Source: Polyangiaceae bacterium (GTDB lineage Bacteria > Myxococcota_A > Polyangia > Nannocystales > Nannocystaceae). Taken from it: a stretch of DNA of 43,222 nucleotides. The stretch spans positions 1 through 43,222 of the forward strand of contig JALSIN010000419.1 of assembly GCA_026989935.1 (NCBI GenBank), given 5' to 3'. Of the stretch, positions 1-7,123 are shown in pieces. Under the pieces are notes generated by a model. It worked only from the letters and a program-made list of their open reading frames with translations. It did no database searches and had not been told where the DNA came from. Within the stretch, counting starts at the first letter, position 1. Each line of letters begins with the position of its first letter. Both the position numbers and the translations under genes were made by a program.

Positions 1-113
1 AAAACCGACCGTCGCCCCTCCTCCACCGACCCCTCGCGACCGGACCGGCGGCTGATCGGTTACGGACCTCCCCACACGCTCCGGCCGCGCTTGCACCTCG
101 CTGGCCCTGTGGC

Positions 114-119
114 CACGAT
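114..119 (+). promoter_or_regulatory. -10-like hexamer (CACGAT) before the methyltransferase
   Basis: CACGAT lies 6 bases before the GTG start at 126, a variant of the TANNNT motif found in the same place before many genes in this window. No Shine-Dalgarno sequence is present. The rest of bases 1-125 holds nothing I can recognise. Confidence 0.35.
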
Positions 120-125
120 TGAGCC

Positions 126-896
126 GTGAAGGACGACGCCACCCCCCCACAGCCAACCTTCTCGTTGTCCAAGTCGGATGCGGTGTCGTTCCTGCGCGCG
201 TTCGACGACGGATCGGTAGACCTGGTGGTCACCGATCCACCGTACGAATCACTCGAGAAGCACCGTGCCATCGGAACCACCACGAGGCTCAAACACAGCA
301 AGGCCTCCAGCAACGATTGGTTCGCGATTTTTCCGAACAGTCGCTTCGAGGAACTCTTCGCCGAAATCTACCGTGTGCTAAAGAAGAACCGACATTTCTA
401 CCTGTTTTGCGACCAGGAGACGGCCTTCTTCGTAAAGCCCCTCGGAGAAGCCGCGGGCTTTCGGTTCTGGAAACCTTTGATTTGGGACAAACGGAAAATC
501 GGAATGGGCTATCATTACCGTGCCCGGTACGAGATGATCCTTTTCTTTGAAAAGGGTAAGCGCAAGCTCAACGATCTCGGAATCCCCGACATTATCGAGG
601 CGGACCGTATCTACCGCGGCTATCCGACGGAAAAACCCGCCAAAGTGTCTCGTGTCCTCATCTCACAGAGCACACAACCGGGAGAACTCGTCGTCGATCC
701 ATTCGTCGGTTCGGGAAGCACCGGAGTGGCTGCAGTAGATTTGGGGCGTTCCTTCGCTGGCAACGACATCTGCGACGAGGCCTTGCGCGTGGCACGGGAG
801 CGCATTTGCGCCGCAGGCGGCATCGAACGACCGGCGGCCTGCCAACGCAAGACATCCACGCATCAACTCACCCTCGGAATCGGAGCGCGGACGTGA
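126..896 (+). CDS. DNA adenine/cytosine-N4 methyltransferase (N6_N4_Mtase family)
   Basis: This 256-residue protein should methylate an exocyclic amino group of adenine or cytosine in DNA using S-adenosylmethionine. The catalytic motif TDPPYES is at about residues 36-42, and the SAM-binding motif DPFVGSGSTG is at about 189-198. DPPY before FxGxG is the beta-class order of the N6_N4_Mtase family. I see no separate target-recognition domain, which fits small type II or orphan enzymes. The GTG start has no Shine-Dalgarno sequence but has a -10-like hexamer 6 bases upstream. The stop overlaps the GTG of the nuclease gene (GTGA), so the two are translationally coupled. Base use is visibly more A+T-rich than in the downstream genes, suggesting recent acquisition. 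The recognition site cannot be read from the sequence. Confidence 0.9.
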   Translation: MKDDATPPQPTFSLSKSDAVSFLRAFDDGSVDLVVTDPPYESLEKHRAIGTTTRLKHSKASSNDWFAIFPNSRFEELFAEIYRVLKKNRHFYLFCDQETAFFVKPLGEAAGFRFWKPLIWDKRKIGMGYHYRARYEMILFFEKGKRKLNDLGIPDIIEADRIYRGYPTEKPAKVSRVLISQSTQPGELVVDPFVGSGSTGVAAVDLGRSFAGNDICDEALRVARERICAAGGIERPAACQRKTSTHQLTLGIGART

Positions 897-1351
897 ACGG
901 AAAGAAGTACGCGGACCTCGTGGCGGCATACATTGCGACGAGGTTTCGGACACGCAACATCCAGGTGTACCGGGAAGTACCACTTGGCACCTCGATTCTC
1001 GGGAGGCCTCGGCGGATCGATGTGATGGTCTCCGACCCGACGAGCAATCGAGCACTCGCGGTCGAATGCAAGTTCCAGAAGACACAGGGCACAGCAGACG
1101 AGAAGATCCCCTATGCGCTCCAAGACATCGGCGCGTTGCGCATGCCCGGATGCATCGCCTATGCCGGTGATGGCTTTTCCGAGGGTATCCTCCATCTGCT
1201 CCAAGCGTCCGAGTTGGCGGCCTATTGTCTTCCGGACCCCGAGGACCTTTCGTCCTGCTCCGAAACCTGGGAGTTGGACCACGTTCTGGCGGTGACGTTT
1301 CGCTGGTGGGACGTCTTCATCGGGAGGAAGAAACCGGTCCGCCCCGACTGA
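893..1351 (+). CDS. PD-(D/E)XK family nuclease, probable restriction endonuclease partner
   Basis: A 152-residue protein starting at a GTG that overlaps the methyltransferase stop; the ORF track gives a longer form from 806 that runs inside the upstream gene. The PD-(D/E)XK signature is visible: RRIDVMV supplies the first acidic residue (about D43), and AVECKFQ supplies the E-x-K pair (about E58, K60) followed by Q62. The conserved stretch after it (GTADEKIPYALQDI) recalls the PDDEXK families that sit beside Dam-like methyltransferases in phages and bacteria. Coupling to a methyltransferase suggests a type II restriction-modification unit, but a phage-type nuclease with another role cannot be excluded. 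Like its neighbour it is poorer in G+C than the rest of the window. Confidence 0.78.
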   Translation: MNGKKYADLVAAYIATRFRTRNIQVYREVPLGTSILGRPRRIDVMVSDPTSNRALAVECKFQKTQGTADEKIPYALQDIGALRMPGCIAYAGDGFSEGILHLLQASELAAYCLPDPEDLSSCSETWELDHVLAVTFRWWDVFIGRKKPVRPD

Positions 1352-1384
1352 GCCCCGCTTCGGCAGGTCGAAGGAATCCACGCA

Positions 1385-1411
1385 CCGCCGCGGGCGAGGT
1401 TCCCGCGGTGG
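1385..1411. terminator. G+C-rich hairpin between convergent genes
   Basis: CCGCGGG and CCCGCGG form a perfect 7-bp inverted repeat with a 7-base loop, extendable by a G-U and two G-C pairs. It lies between the convergent nuclease and J-domain genes. There is no T-tract, so this is only a possible terminator. Nothing else was recognised between 1352 and 1529. Confidence 0.35.
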
Positions 1412-1529
1412 ACATCGTTCGGGGCCGTTGCAACCCGAAATCGAGGGGCGTGCAGGAACCACACGCTGCACGAACCGCGACCCGCTCGGGCGAACGCCGA
1501 GCCCGACGGCCGTTCCGGGGGCGCGGGCC

Positions 1530-1982
1530 TTAGCCGCGGCGTTCGAGGTAGTCCACGAGGCCGTCGTGGGCCTCGGTGATCCGGCGCATCAGCTCGGTGG
1601 CGGCGGCGAACTTCTCGGGATCGCGGGCGTGGCGGTCGGGGTGGTACTTGCGCAGCAGCCGGCGGTAGGCGTGCTTGACGTCGGCGACGGAGGCGCCGGG
1701 CTCGAGCTCGAGGACCCGGTACCAGCGGCGGCACTCGACCTCCTCGGCGAGCGTGGCGGTGTAGCCGGGGCGGCGTTTGGCCTCCTGGTAGGCGCGCTCC
1801 CAGGCCTCCTCGGCGGCGTCCCGCACCGCGCGGGCCCGCCGGCCCACCCGCGCCCCGACCGAACCGTCGAGGTCGGTCGGATCGTCTTCGAGCAGCTCGC
1901 GCAGGTCGTCCCGCCAAAGGGCCCGGCGAAAGTCCGTGAGGTTCGCGCGCGCGACGTCGAACAGGCGTTTGGTCACCGACAT
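1530..1982 (-). CDS. J-domain (DnaJ-like) co-chaperone protein
   Basis: A 150-residue protein with a C-terminal J domain. RWYRVLELEPGAS opens helix I, AYRRLLRKYHPDRH carries the invariant HPD motif that stimulates DnaK/Hsp70 ATPase activity, and a final helix follows. The N-terminal 75 residues are charged and helical with no recognised domain; no zinc-finger or CTD substrate-binding region is present, so this is a class III J protein. I prefer the ATG at 1982 over the track start at 2003 because TAGAGT lies 11 bases before it and no good ribosome site serves the longer form. The partner and client are unknown. It may be transcribed on its own, downstream of the PilZ gene. Confidence 0.85.
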   Translation of the reverse strand: MSVTKRLFDVARANLTDFRRALWRDDLRELLEDDPTDLDGSVGARVGRRARAVRDAAEEAWERAYQEAKRRPGYTATLAEEVECRRWYRVLELEPGASVADVKHAYRRLLRKYHPDRHARDPEKFAAATELMRRITEAHDGLVDYLERRG

Positions 1983-1993
1983 GGCCTGGATCG

Positions 1994-1999
1994 ACTCTA
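1994..1999 (-). promoter_or_regulatory. -10 hexamer TAGAGT of the J-domain gene
   Basis: TAGAGT on the minus strand, 11 bases before the chosen ATG at 1982. It matches the TANNNT pattern seen before many other genes here and would give a leader of only a few bases. Confidence 0.45.
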
Positions 2000-2020
2000 G
2001 CATCCCTTCGGCGGGGCGGC

Positions 2021-2602
2021 CTACGCCTCCTCGTCCCCGTCGCCGAAGAACCCGGCCTCGTCGTCGTCCTCGACGATCTCCATGTCCACCGGCCGCAGGC
2101 GGATGAGGGTCTTGTCGTCCTCGCTCACCTCGTCGTCTCCGGTCGCTTCGGGCGCAGCCCCGTCCCCGGCCACCCGATCGTCGCTCTTCGCGGCGCCCAC
2201 CGGGCGCACACGCACCGTCTTGGCGCGTACCGGTCCCTTCGAGATCGCCCCCATCGCAGACGCCTTGACGGGTGGACCGCTGTCGCGCGGACGCAGCCGC
2301 GAGATCGCGTCCTGCAGCCGCAACATGGTCACCGCGGACAGCTCGCCGAAGGCGATCCCCATCCCGGAGGGCTCGTCCTGGTGGCGCACGACCGTGCCCA
2401 CCGCGTCCACCACCACCGGGTCGTCCACCAGCAGGGTAAACCGCAGCTTGACCGCCGTCCCCACCGGCACCCGCTCCTCGGTGTGGAGGAACAGGCCGTG
2501 CTCGGACAGCTCCGAGACATAGGTGGGGGCGCCCCCCTCGAAGGCCCGGTTGACGGGGATCCGTTCGGAGCGCCGCCGCTCCTTCGCACGCTCCTTTCCC
2601 AT
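2021..2602 (-). CDS. PilZ-domain protein
   Basis: A 193-residue cytoplasmic protein with a PilZ domain over about residues 8-105. RRRSERIPVN near the N terminus corresponds to the c-di-GMP-binding RxxxR motif, and ELSEHGLFLHT corresponds to the (D/N)xSxxG motif, here with L-S-E-H-G so the first position is not D or N. The central part (VRHQDEPSGMGIAFGEL) is typical of the myxobacterial PilZ-like group associated with gliding and motility proteins. The C-terminal 85 residues are acidic and low in complexity. Whether it still binds c-di-GMP is uncertain because of the altered second motif. It lies 43 bases downstream of the RNase E/G gene and could be co-transcribed, though CACAGT 6 bases before its ATG may be its own -10 element. 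Confidence 0.85.
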   Translation of the reverse strand: MGKERAKERRRSERIPVNRAFEGGAPTYVSELSEHGLFLHTEERVPVGTAVKLRFTLLVDDPVVVDAVGTVVRHQDEPSGMGIAFGELSAVTMLRLQDAISRLRPRDSGPPVKASAMGAISKGPVRAKTVRVRPVGAAKSDDRVAGDGAAPEATGDDEVSEDDKTLIRLRPVDMEIVEDDDEAGFFGDGDEEA

Positions 2603-2645
2603 GGCAGGACTGTGACAGACGGACGCGGCCGGCGCAAAGCGGCGC

Positions 2646-4157
2646 CTACGCCCCCTCCTTGAACTTGATCTCGAACTTCTCCACGTGGAAGGCCTTGCGG
2701 CCGTGGACCTCGATGCCGCACTGGATCCGCTTGACCGTGTCGTCCACCGCCGGCTTCTCCTCGTTGCGCATCAGCTCCGCCACCTTCGGGTGGGCCGTGA
2801 CGAGGACCTTCTCACCGGGCGGGTGCACGGCGGCCTCGCGCCGGATCTGGCGCAGGATCTCGTAGGCCACGGCGGCCTTGCTCTTGGTGTAGCCACGGCC
2901 GTTGCAGTACTCGCAGCTCTCCGTGAGCATCCGTTGCAGGCTCTCGCGGGCCCGCTTGCGCGTCATCTCCACCAGGCCCATCTCGGAGATCTTCGTGATG
3001 TGGGCCTTGGCGCGGTCCTTGCGCAGCGCGTCCTGCAGGCGCCGGTAGACCTTGCGCCGGTTCGACTCCCGGTCCATGTCGATGAAGTCGATGATGATGA
3101 GGCCCCCCAGGTTGCGCAGCCGGAGCTGCTCGGCGATCTCGTCGGCCGCCTCGAGGTTCGTCTGCGTGATCGTCTCTTCGAGGGTCTTGCCCTTGGCGCC
3201 GACGAACTTGCCGGTGTTGACGTCGATGGCCGTCAGCGCCTCCCCCTGGTCGAATACCAGGTAGCCGCCCGACTTGAGGTGGACGACGCGCTCGAGGGCC
3301 CGGTCGATCTCGTGCTCGATGCCGTAGCTGTCGAAGATCGGGTCGCGGCCGCCGTACAGCTCGATGCGCTCGGCGTAGGCCGGCATGAAGGCCTGGACGA
3401 AGCGGACCATCCGGTCGTGCTGGGCGCGGTCGTCCACGATGACCCGGTCGAGGGCCGCGGTCAGGTGGTCGCGCACGACCCGCAAGGCCAGGTCCAGGTC
3501 CCGGTAGAGCAAGACCGGCGCGCGGTGGACGCGGGCGTTGGCCTGGATGTTCTCCCAAAGCCGCAGCAGGTAGTCCATCTCGGCGCGGATCTGGCCGTTC
3601 GTGGCGTCCTCGGCCACGGTGCGCACGATGAAGCCGCTGCCGGGCGGGCGCATCTGCTCGACGAGCCGCCGCAGCCGCCGGCGCTGGCGGCCGGAGGTGA
3701 TCCGGCGGGAGATCCCGATGTGGCTGACGGTGGGCATGTAGACCACGTTGCGCCCGGGCAGAGAGATGTAGGAGGTGATCCGCGCCCCCTTCGTGCTGAT
3801 CGGGTCCTTGACCACCTGGACGAGGATCTCCTGGCCCGGGTGGACGAGCTGGGTGATCTCGGGCGGCTGCCCGCTGCGGCGCGCCCCGCTTTCACCCACG
3901 GTCACGTCCTGGGTGTCGCCCTCGGTGCGCGGCGCGATGTCGCCTGCATACAGGAACGCGGCCTACTCCTCGCCGATGTCCACGAAGGCGGCCTGCATCC
4001 CGGGCAAAACGCGCAGAACCCGCCCCTTGTAGACGTTCCCCACGCAGCCCCGGGCGCGGGAACGCTCCATCCAGACCTCGGAGAGGATGCCCTGTTCGAT
4101 GACGGCGACCCGGCTCTCCGGGCCGTCGGCGTTGACGACGATGACGGATTCGGCCAC
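2646..4157 (-). pseudogene. rng: Ribonuclease E/G (Rng-like) with an in-frame amber codon
   Basis: Two ORF-track fragments in the same frame (2646-3905 and the tail of 3963-5477) together make one RNase E/G of 503 codons, close to the usual RNase G length (489 in E. coli). They are split only by TAG at 3963-3965, codon 65. The N part carries VIVVNADGPESRVAVIEQG and the start of the S1 domain (NVYKGRVLRVLPGMQAAFVDIG). After the stop the S1 domain continues (AAFLYAGDI), followed by the catalytic region with AIDVNTGKFVG and IDFIDMD metal-binding aspartates, and the Zn-link-like CEYCNGRG. The stop sits where the family usually has Lys or Arg, so one base change (AAG to TAG) explains it. Possible readings are a recent null mutation, a sequencing error or readthrough. 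I chose the GTG at 4157 as start. Confidence 0.85.
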
Positions 4158-4222
4158 TTCCCGCGGGGGAGTAGCACAGGCCGGCCCCGCCCGGAAGCCG
4201 CCCCTCGGGGCCCGCCGGGTGC

Positions 4223-4228
4223 TAGCCT
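4223..4228 (+). promoter_or_regulatory. -10 hexamer TAGCCT of the uridylyltransferase gene
   Basis: TAGCCT is 10 bases before the GTG at 4239. The region 4158-4238 separates this gene from the divergent RNase E/G gene. Confidence 0.45.
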
Positions 4229-4238
4229 GCCCGGCGCC

Positions 4239-5402
4239 GTGGCGCCCCGCGTGTCGATCCGCCCCCACCTCGCCCACGTCCCGTTCGACCCGGACGCCTT
4301 CGCGGCCCTGGTGGACGACTTTCGCAGCGGCCGGCTCGAGCGGCTGGCCGCCCCCCTGCCGCGACCGCCGAAGCCGCTTCCGGCGCCGCCCACCGACGTG
4401 CGCCCCGACGCCGTGGCGCGACCGCGCCTCGAACGCCGCGGGGCGGCGGCCCTGGCCGCGGGCAAGCTCGCGCTCGTGGTGATGAACGGCGGGATGGCCA
4501 CGCGCTTCGGCCAGACGGCCAAGGGGGTGTTCCCGATCGCCGAGGACGCCCCCGACGTGTCCTTCCTGCGCGTCAAGATCGCCCAGGCCCGGGCGGCCGA
4601 GCGCGCCTTCGGCGGCGCGGTGCCGGTGGTCGCCATGCAGAGCTTCGCCACGGAGGGACCCACGGCGCAGCACCTTGCGGCCCTCGGGGACCAGGCGGCG
4701 GGCGTGGACACTTTCCTGCAGTCGCTGCTGCCGCGGGTGCGGCCGGACGGAACGGCGCTTTGCGAGGTCGAGGGCGCCGGCGCCTGGCCCGACACCGTCG
4801 TGTACGCCGCCCCCGGCCATGGCGACCTGCTCGGGCGCCTGCGGGCCAGCGGCATGCTCGCGGCCCTGCGCGAACGCGGCGTCGAGCACGTGCTGGTCTC
4901 GAACGTGGACAACCTGGGGGCCACCCCCGACCCGGCCGTCTTCGGCGCGCACCTCGAAGCCGTCGAGCGGGGCGCGGCGATGACGGTCGAGGTGGTGCCC
5001 CGCACCGAGGGCGATGCGGGCGGCTGCGTCGCAGTCCATCCGATCCTGGACCGCCCCACGATCATCGAGGGCTTTCGCCTGCCGCCCGACACCGATCTCG
5101 CCGCGCTGCCCCACTTCAACACGAACACCCTGTGGTTTACCCTCGACGCCCTGGACGCCGAGATCCCCCTCGACTGGTTCGCGGTGCGCAAGTCGATCGC
5201 CCTGCCGGACGGCGAGACCGTCGAGGTGGTCCAGTTCGAGCGTCTCATCGGCCAGGCCGCCGACCACTTGGGCGCCGCGTTCGTCACGGTGGACCGCGCC
5301 GCCCGCTTCCTGCCGGTCAAGACGCGCGAGGAGTGGGCCGCCCGGCGCCGCCAACTGCTCGCCGCCGCCCGGGCCGCGGGCCTCGCCGTGCCCACGGTGT
5401 AG
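4239..5402 (+). CDS. UTP-sugar-1-phosphate uridylyltransferase (UDPGP family)
   Basis: A 387-residue nucleotidyltransferase of the eukaryotic-like UDPGP family, expected to make UDP-glucose or UDP-N-acetylhexosamine from the sugar 1-phosphate and UTP in the cytoplasm. The nucleotide-binding loop VVMNGGMATRFGQTAKG is at about residues 80-96. VLVSNVDNLGATPDP is the conserved metal/substrate segment, and HFNTNTLWF with EVVQFERLIGQ are the later family blocks. The GGMATRF form of the loop is, to my knowledge, typical of myxobacterial members. The ORF-track start at 2685 is wrong because it reads antisense through RNase E/G. The start is GTG 4239 or GTG 4251; TAGCCT 10 bases before 4239 favours the former. 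Substrate preference (glucose or GlcNAc) is not decided by the sequence. Confidence 0.85.
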   Translation: MAPRVSIRPHLAHVPFDPDAFAALVDDFRSGRLERLAAPLPRPPKPLPAPPTDVRPDAVARPRLERRGAAALAAGKLALVVMNGGMATRFGQTAKGVFPIAEDAPDVSFLRVKIAQARAAERAFGGAVPVVAMQSFATEGPTAQHLAALGDQAAGVDTFLQSLLPRVRPDGTALCEVEGAGAWPDTVVYAAPGHGDLLGRLRASGMLAALRERGVEHVLVSNVDNLGATPDPAVFGAHLEAVERGAAMTVEVVPRTEGDAGGCVAVHPILDRPTIIEGFRLPPDTDLAALPHFNTNTLWFTLDALDAEIPLDWFAVRKSIALPDGETVEVVQFERLIGQAADHLGAAFVTVDRAARFLPVKTREEWAARRRQLLAAARAAGLAVPTV

Positions 5403-5435
5403 CGGTTCCCCCTTCGGCCGCGGGCCCCGATGCGC

Positions 5436-5441
5436 TAGGCT
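5436..5441 (+). promoter_or_regulatory. -10 hexamer TAGGCT
   Basis: TAGGCT is 10 bases before the ATG at 5452, in the 49-base gap after the uridylyltransferase stop. It suggests the small downstream gene has its own promoter with almost no leader. Confidence 0.45.
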
Positions 5442-5451
5442 CGCCGCGCCC

Positions 5452-5934
5452 ATGGCTCCCACGTTCCAACCAGGCATCTACAAGACGACCCAGTTCCTGC
5501 CGGGCCACGAGGCCCAGGTGGGCCCGAACATGCTGGTGCTCATCCGCACGGACGGCGAGTTCGCCCCCGCCTCGGTGCTGCTGCCCAACAACAACAAGTA
5601 CAACCAGTGGTTCTTCGCCATGCCGGGGATCAAGATCCCCGCGACCAGCTTCGGCTGGGCGGACAGCCTCGTCAAGCTCCCCCTGGAGGGCTTCTATCGT
5701 CTCAAGAAGGAGTTTACCTTCGGCGAGGGCGGGCGCTGGGTCGAAAACGCCGTGGTGCAGCTCGGCTACACCCGAGCCGCGGAGCCGATCCTGTTCATCG
5801 CCACGCGGCGCAGCCCGCTTACGAGCAACACGCTTTGGTTTTCGGACAAGGGGGTCAAGGTGGACCTCGACGGCCTCGAAGACCTCATCGAACCCCTGTC
5901 CTGGTACCAGGAGCCCGACAAGAAGGTGCACTGA
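5452..5934 (+). CDS. Conserved-looking protein of unknown function
   Basis: A 160-residue soluble protein with no signal peptide or membrane segment. I do not recognise a family. It begins MAPTFQPGIYKTTQ and has a mostly beta-type pattern: MLVLIRTDGEFAPASVLLP, a run of asparagines (NNNKYNQW), and a hydrophobic-aromatic stretch WFFAMPGIKIPATSFGW. The C-terminal third contains LTSNTLWFSDKGVKVDLDG. Codon use and the TAGGCT hexamer before the ATG indicate a real gene. It follows the uridylyltransferase by 49 bases in the same direction, but the separate -10 element argues against strict co-transcription. Function unknown. Confidence 0.75.
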   Translation: MAPTFQPGIYKTTQFLPGHEAQVGPNMLVLIRTDGEFAPASVLLPNNNKYNQWFFAMPGIKIPATSFGWADSLVKLPLEGFYRLKKEFTFGEGGRWVENAVVQLGYTRAAEPILFIATRRSPLTSNTLWFSDKGVKVDLDGLEDLIEPLSWYQEPDKKVH

Positions 5935-5975
5935 CCCGGGGTCTCCGCGCCCGCAACGGGCCTCCCGGGCCGCGG

Positions 5976-6425
5976 TCAGCCGTCGGCCGCCGAGGTCTGC
6001 ACGGCGGCCTGCGCGAAACGTCGCACGACCACGAAGGTCACGACGCCCACGATCATGCCCGCCACGTGGGCGAGCACGGCCGGCATGCGCGTGACCAGCG
6101 AGACGATCGCCGGGCCCGGGCAGTAGCCGCCCAGGCCCCAGCCCACGCCGAAGATCACGGCGCCGGCGAGGAGGCGGCCGTCGATGGGCCGGTCGCGGTC
6201 GGGCACGCACACACGGGTCTCGACGAGGGGATGGGGCAGGCGGGCGAAGACCCGCCAGGCCACGGCCATGACGGCGATGCCGCCGGCCATGACGCCCGCC
6301 AGGGCCGGGTCCCAGGCCCCGGCCACGTCGAGGAAGCCCAGGACCTTCTCGGGCAGGAGCATCCCCCCCACCCCGAGGCCGAGGGCGAACACCAGGCCGG
6401 CCACGAACGACAGGACCGCCTTCAC
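5976..6425 (-). CDS. YeeE/YedE-type transporter subunit (DUF6691-like)
   Basis: A 149-residue membrane protein with about four hydrophobic segments. The N terminus (LVFALGLGVGGMLLPEKVLGFLD followed by AWDPALAGVMAGG) and the later GWGLGGYCPGPAIVSL are diagnostic of the small YeeE/YedE half-transporters. Paired half-transporters of this kind carry thiosulfate or other sulfur species in or out across the inner membrane; the cysteine in GGYCPGP corresponds to the conserved cysteine used for substrate relay. The GTG start overlaps the TGA of the upstream partner gene (GTGA), so both halves are translationally coupled. No sulfurtransferase or BigR-type regulator gene lies next to it in this window. 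Confidence 0.88.
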   Translation of the reverse strand: MKAVLSFVAGLVFALGLGVGGMLLPEKVLGFLDVAGAWDPALAGVMAGGIAVMAVAWRVFARLPHPLVETRVCVPDRDRPIDGRLLAGAVIFGVGWGLGGYCPGPAIVSLVTRMPAVLAHVAGMIVGVVTFVVVRRFAQAAVQTSAADG

Positions 6426-6859
6426 GATGCCACCCCCAGGACGCGAAGCACCGTCACCGTGACCATGCCGGCCGCGACGAAGGTGGCCGTGGCGGCGATC
6501 GAGCGCGGTGCGAGGCGGGAGACGCCGCAGACGCCGTGGCCGCTGGTGCAGCCGCAGCCCAGGCGCGTGCCGAACCCCACGAGGAAGCCGGCGAGGGCCA
6601 TGACCGGCAGGGTGCGGGGGGCGGCGGCCGGGAAGACCTGGGGCGCGACCGCCAGCAGGACGAGGCCGCCGGCCAGCAGGCCGCCCACGAACGCGGCGTC
6701 GGTGGCGCGATCGCCGGGGGTGCCGGCGGTGGGGGCGAGCAGGCCGGCGAAGATCCCCGAGATCCCGGCGATCCGGCCCAGGCCGAGGAGCATGATCGCG
6801 GCGGCGACGCCCACCAGGAGGCCGCCGGCGACCGGTCCGGCGAAGGCTTGGAGACTCAT
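6422..6859 (-). CDS. YeeE/YedE family protein, partner half-transporter
   Basis: A 145-residue membrane protein, the first gene of a two-gene unit. GIFAGLLAP near residue 40 and the cysteine-rich FGTRLGCGCTSGHGVCGVSRL are the YeeE/YedE signature; the GCGCTSGHG block lines the substrate path in the thiosulfate transporter TsuA, a known member of the wider family. The huge ORF 6422-11791 in the track is this gene plus antisense read-through. The true start is ATG 6859, supported by TACCCT 7 bases upstream and the absence of a Shine-Dalgarno sequence. Together with the downstream gene it likely forms one complete transporter for sulfur compounds. Confidence 0.88.
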   Translation of the reverse strand: MSLQAFAGPVAGGLLVGVAAAIMLLGLGRIAGISGIFAGLLAPTAGTPGDRATDAAFVGGLLAGGLVLLAVAPQVFPAAAPRTLPVMALAGFLVGFGTRLGCGCTSGHGVCGVSRLAPRSIAATATFVAAGMVTVTVLRVLGVAS

Positions 6860-6866
6860 GGCGCGC

Positions 6867-6872
6867 AGGGTA
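6867..6872 (-). promoter_or_regulatory. -10 hexamer TACCCT of the sulfur transporter pair
   Basis: TACCCT on the minus strand, 7 bases before the ATG at 6859, which predicts a leaderless transcript. Between here and 7081 I recognise nothing more. Confidence 0.5.
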
Positions 6873-7081
6873 GGCCGCCCGTCCCGGCGCGCAAGCCCGA
6901 CCGGCGCCCGTGTCGCGCTCCCTCCCGCCCGGCGGCGGCCCGCGGCTCCGAAACGGGCGCTGTCTTCCCGCCGCCGGACGCCTCGCGGGCGCGCTGCCCG
7001 CGCCGCCCGCCTCGGTCGGGGCCCGGCGGGCCCGCAGGCCGCGGGGGCCGGGGCGGGCGCAAAACGAGCCGTCCCGGCCCC

Positions 7082-7110
7082 TTGACCCGACCGGTGCAGA
7101 GACCTATAAG
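7082..7110 (+). promoter_or_regulatory. Strong sigma70-type promoter of the iron operon
   Basis: TTGACC (7082-7087), a 17-base spacer and TATAAG (7105-7110) make a near-consensus housekeeping promoter, the best in the window. The predicted start of transcription is about 6 bases before the ATG at 7124, so the leader is too short for a Shine-Dalgarno sequence. The Fur-like palindrome starts directly at the start codon, well placed to block RNA polymerase. Confidence 0.75.
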
Positions 7111-7123
7111 TCGCTCGTCGCAA

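Noticed and set aside
3963-3965. TAG read as pyrrolysine or general stop recoding
   Set aside because: TAG is the normal terminator of many intact genes in the window, so genome-wide recoding is not supported.
2685-4238. Long upstream extension of the uridylyltransferase ORF
   Set aside because: It is antisense to RNase E/G; family length and the TAGCCT element put the start at 4239.
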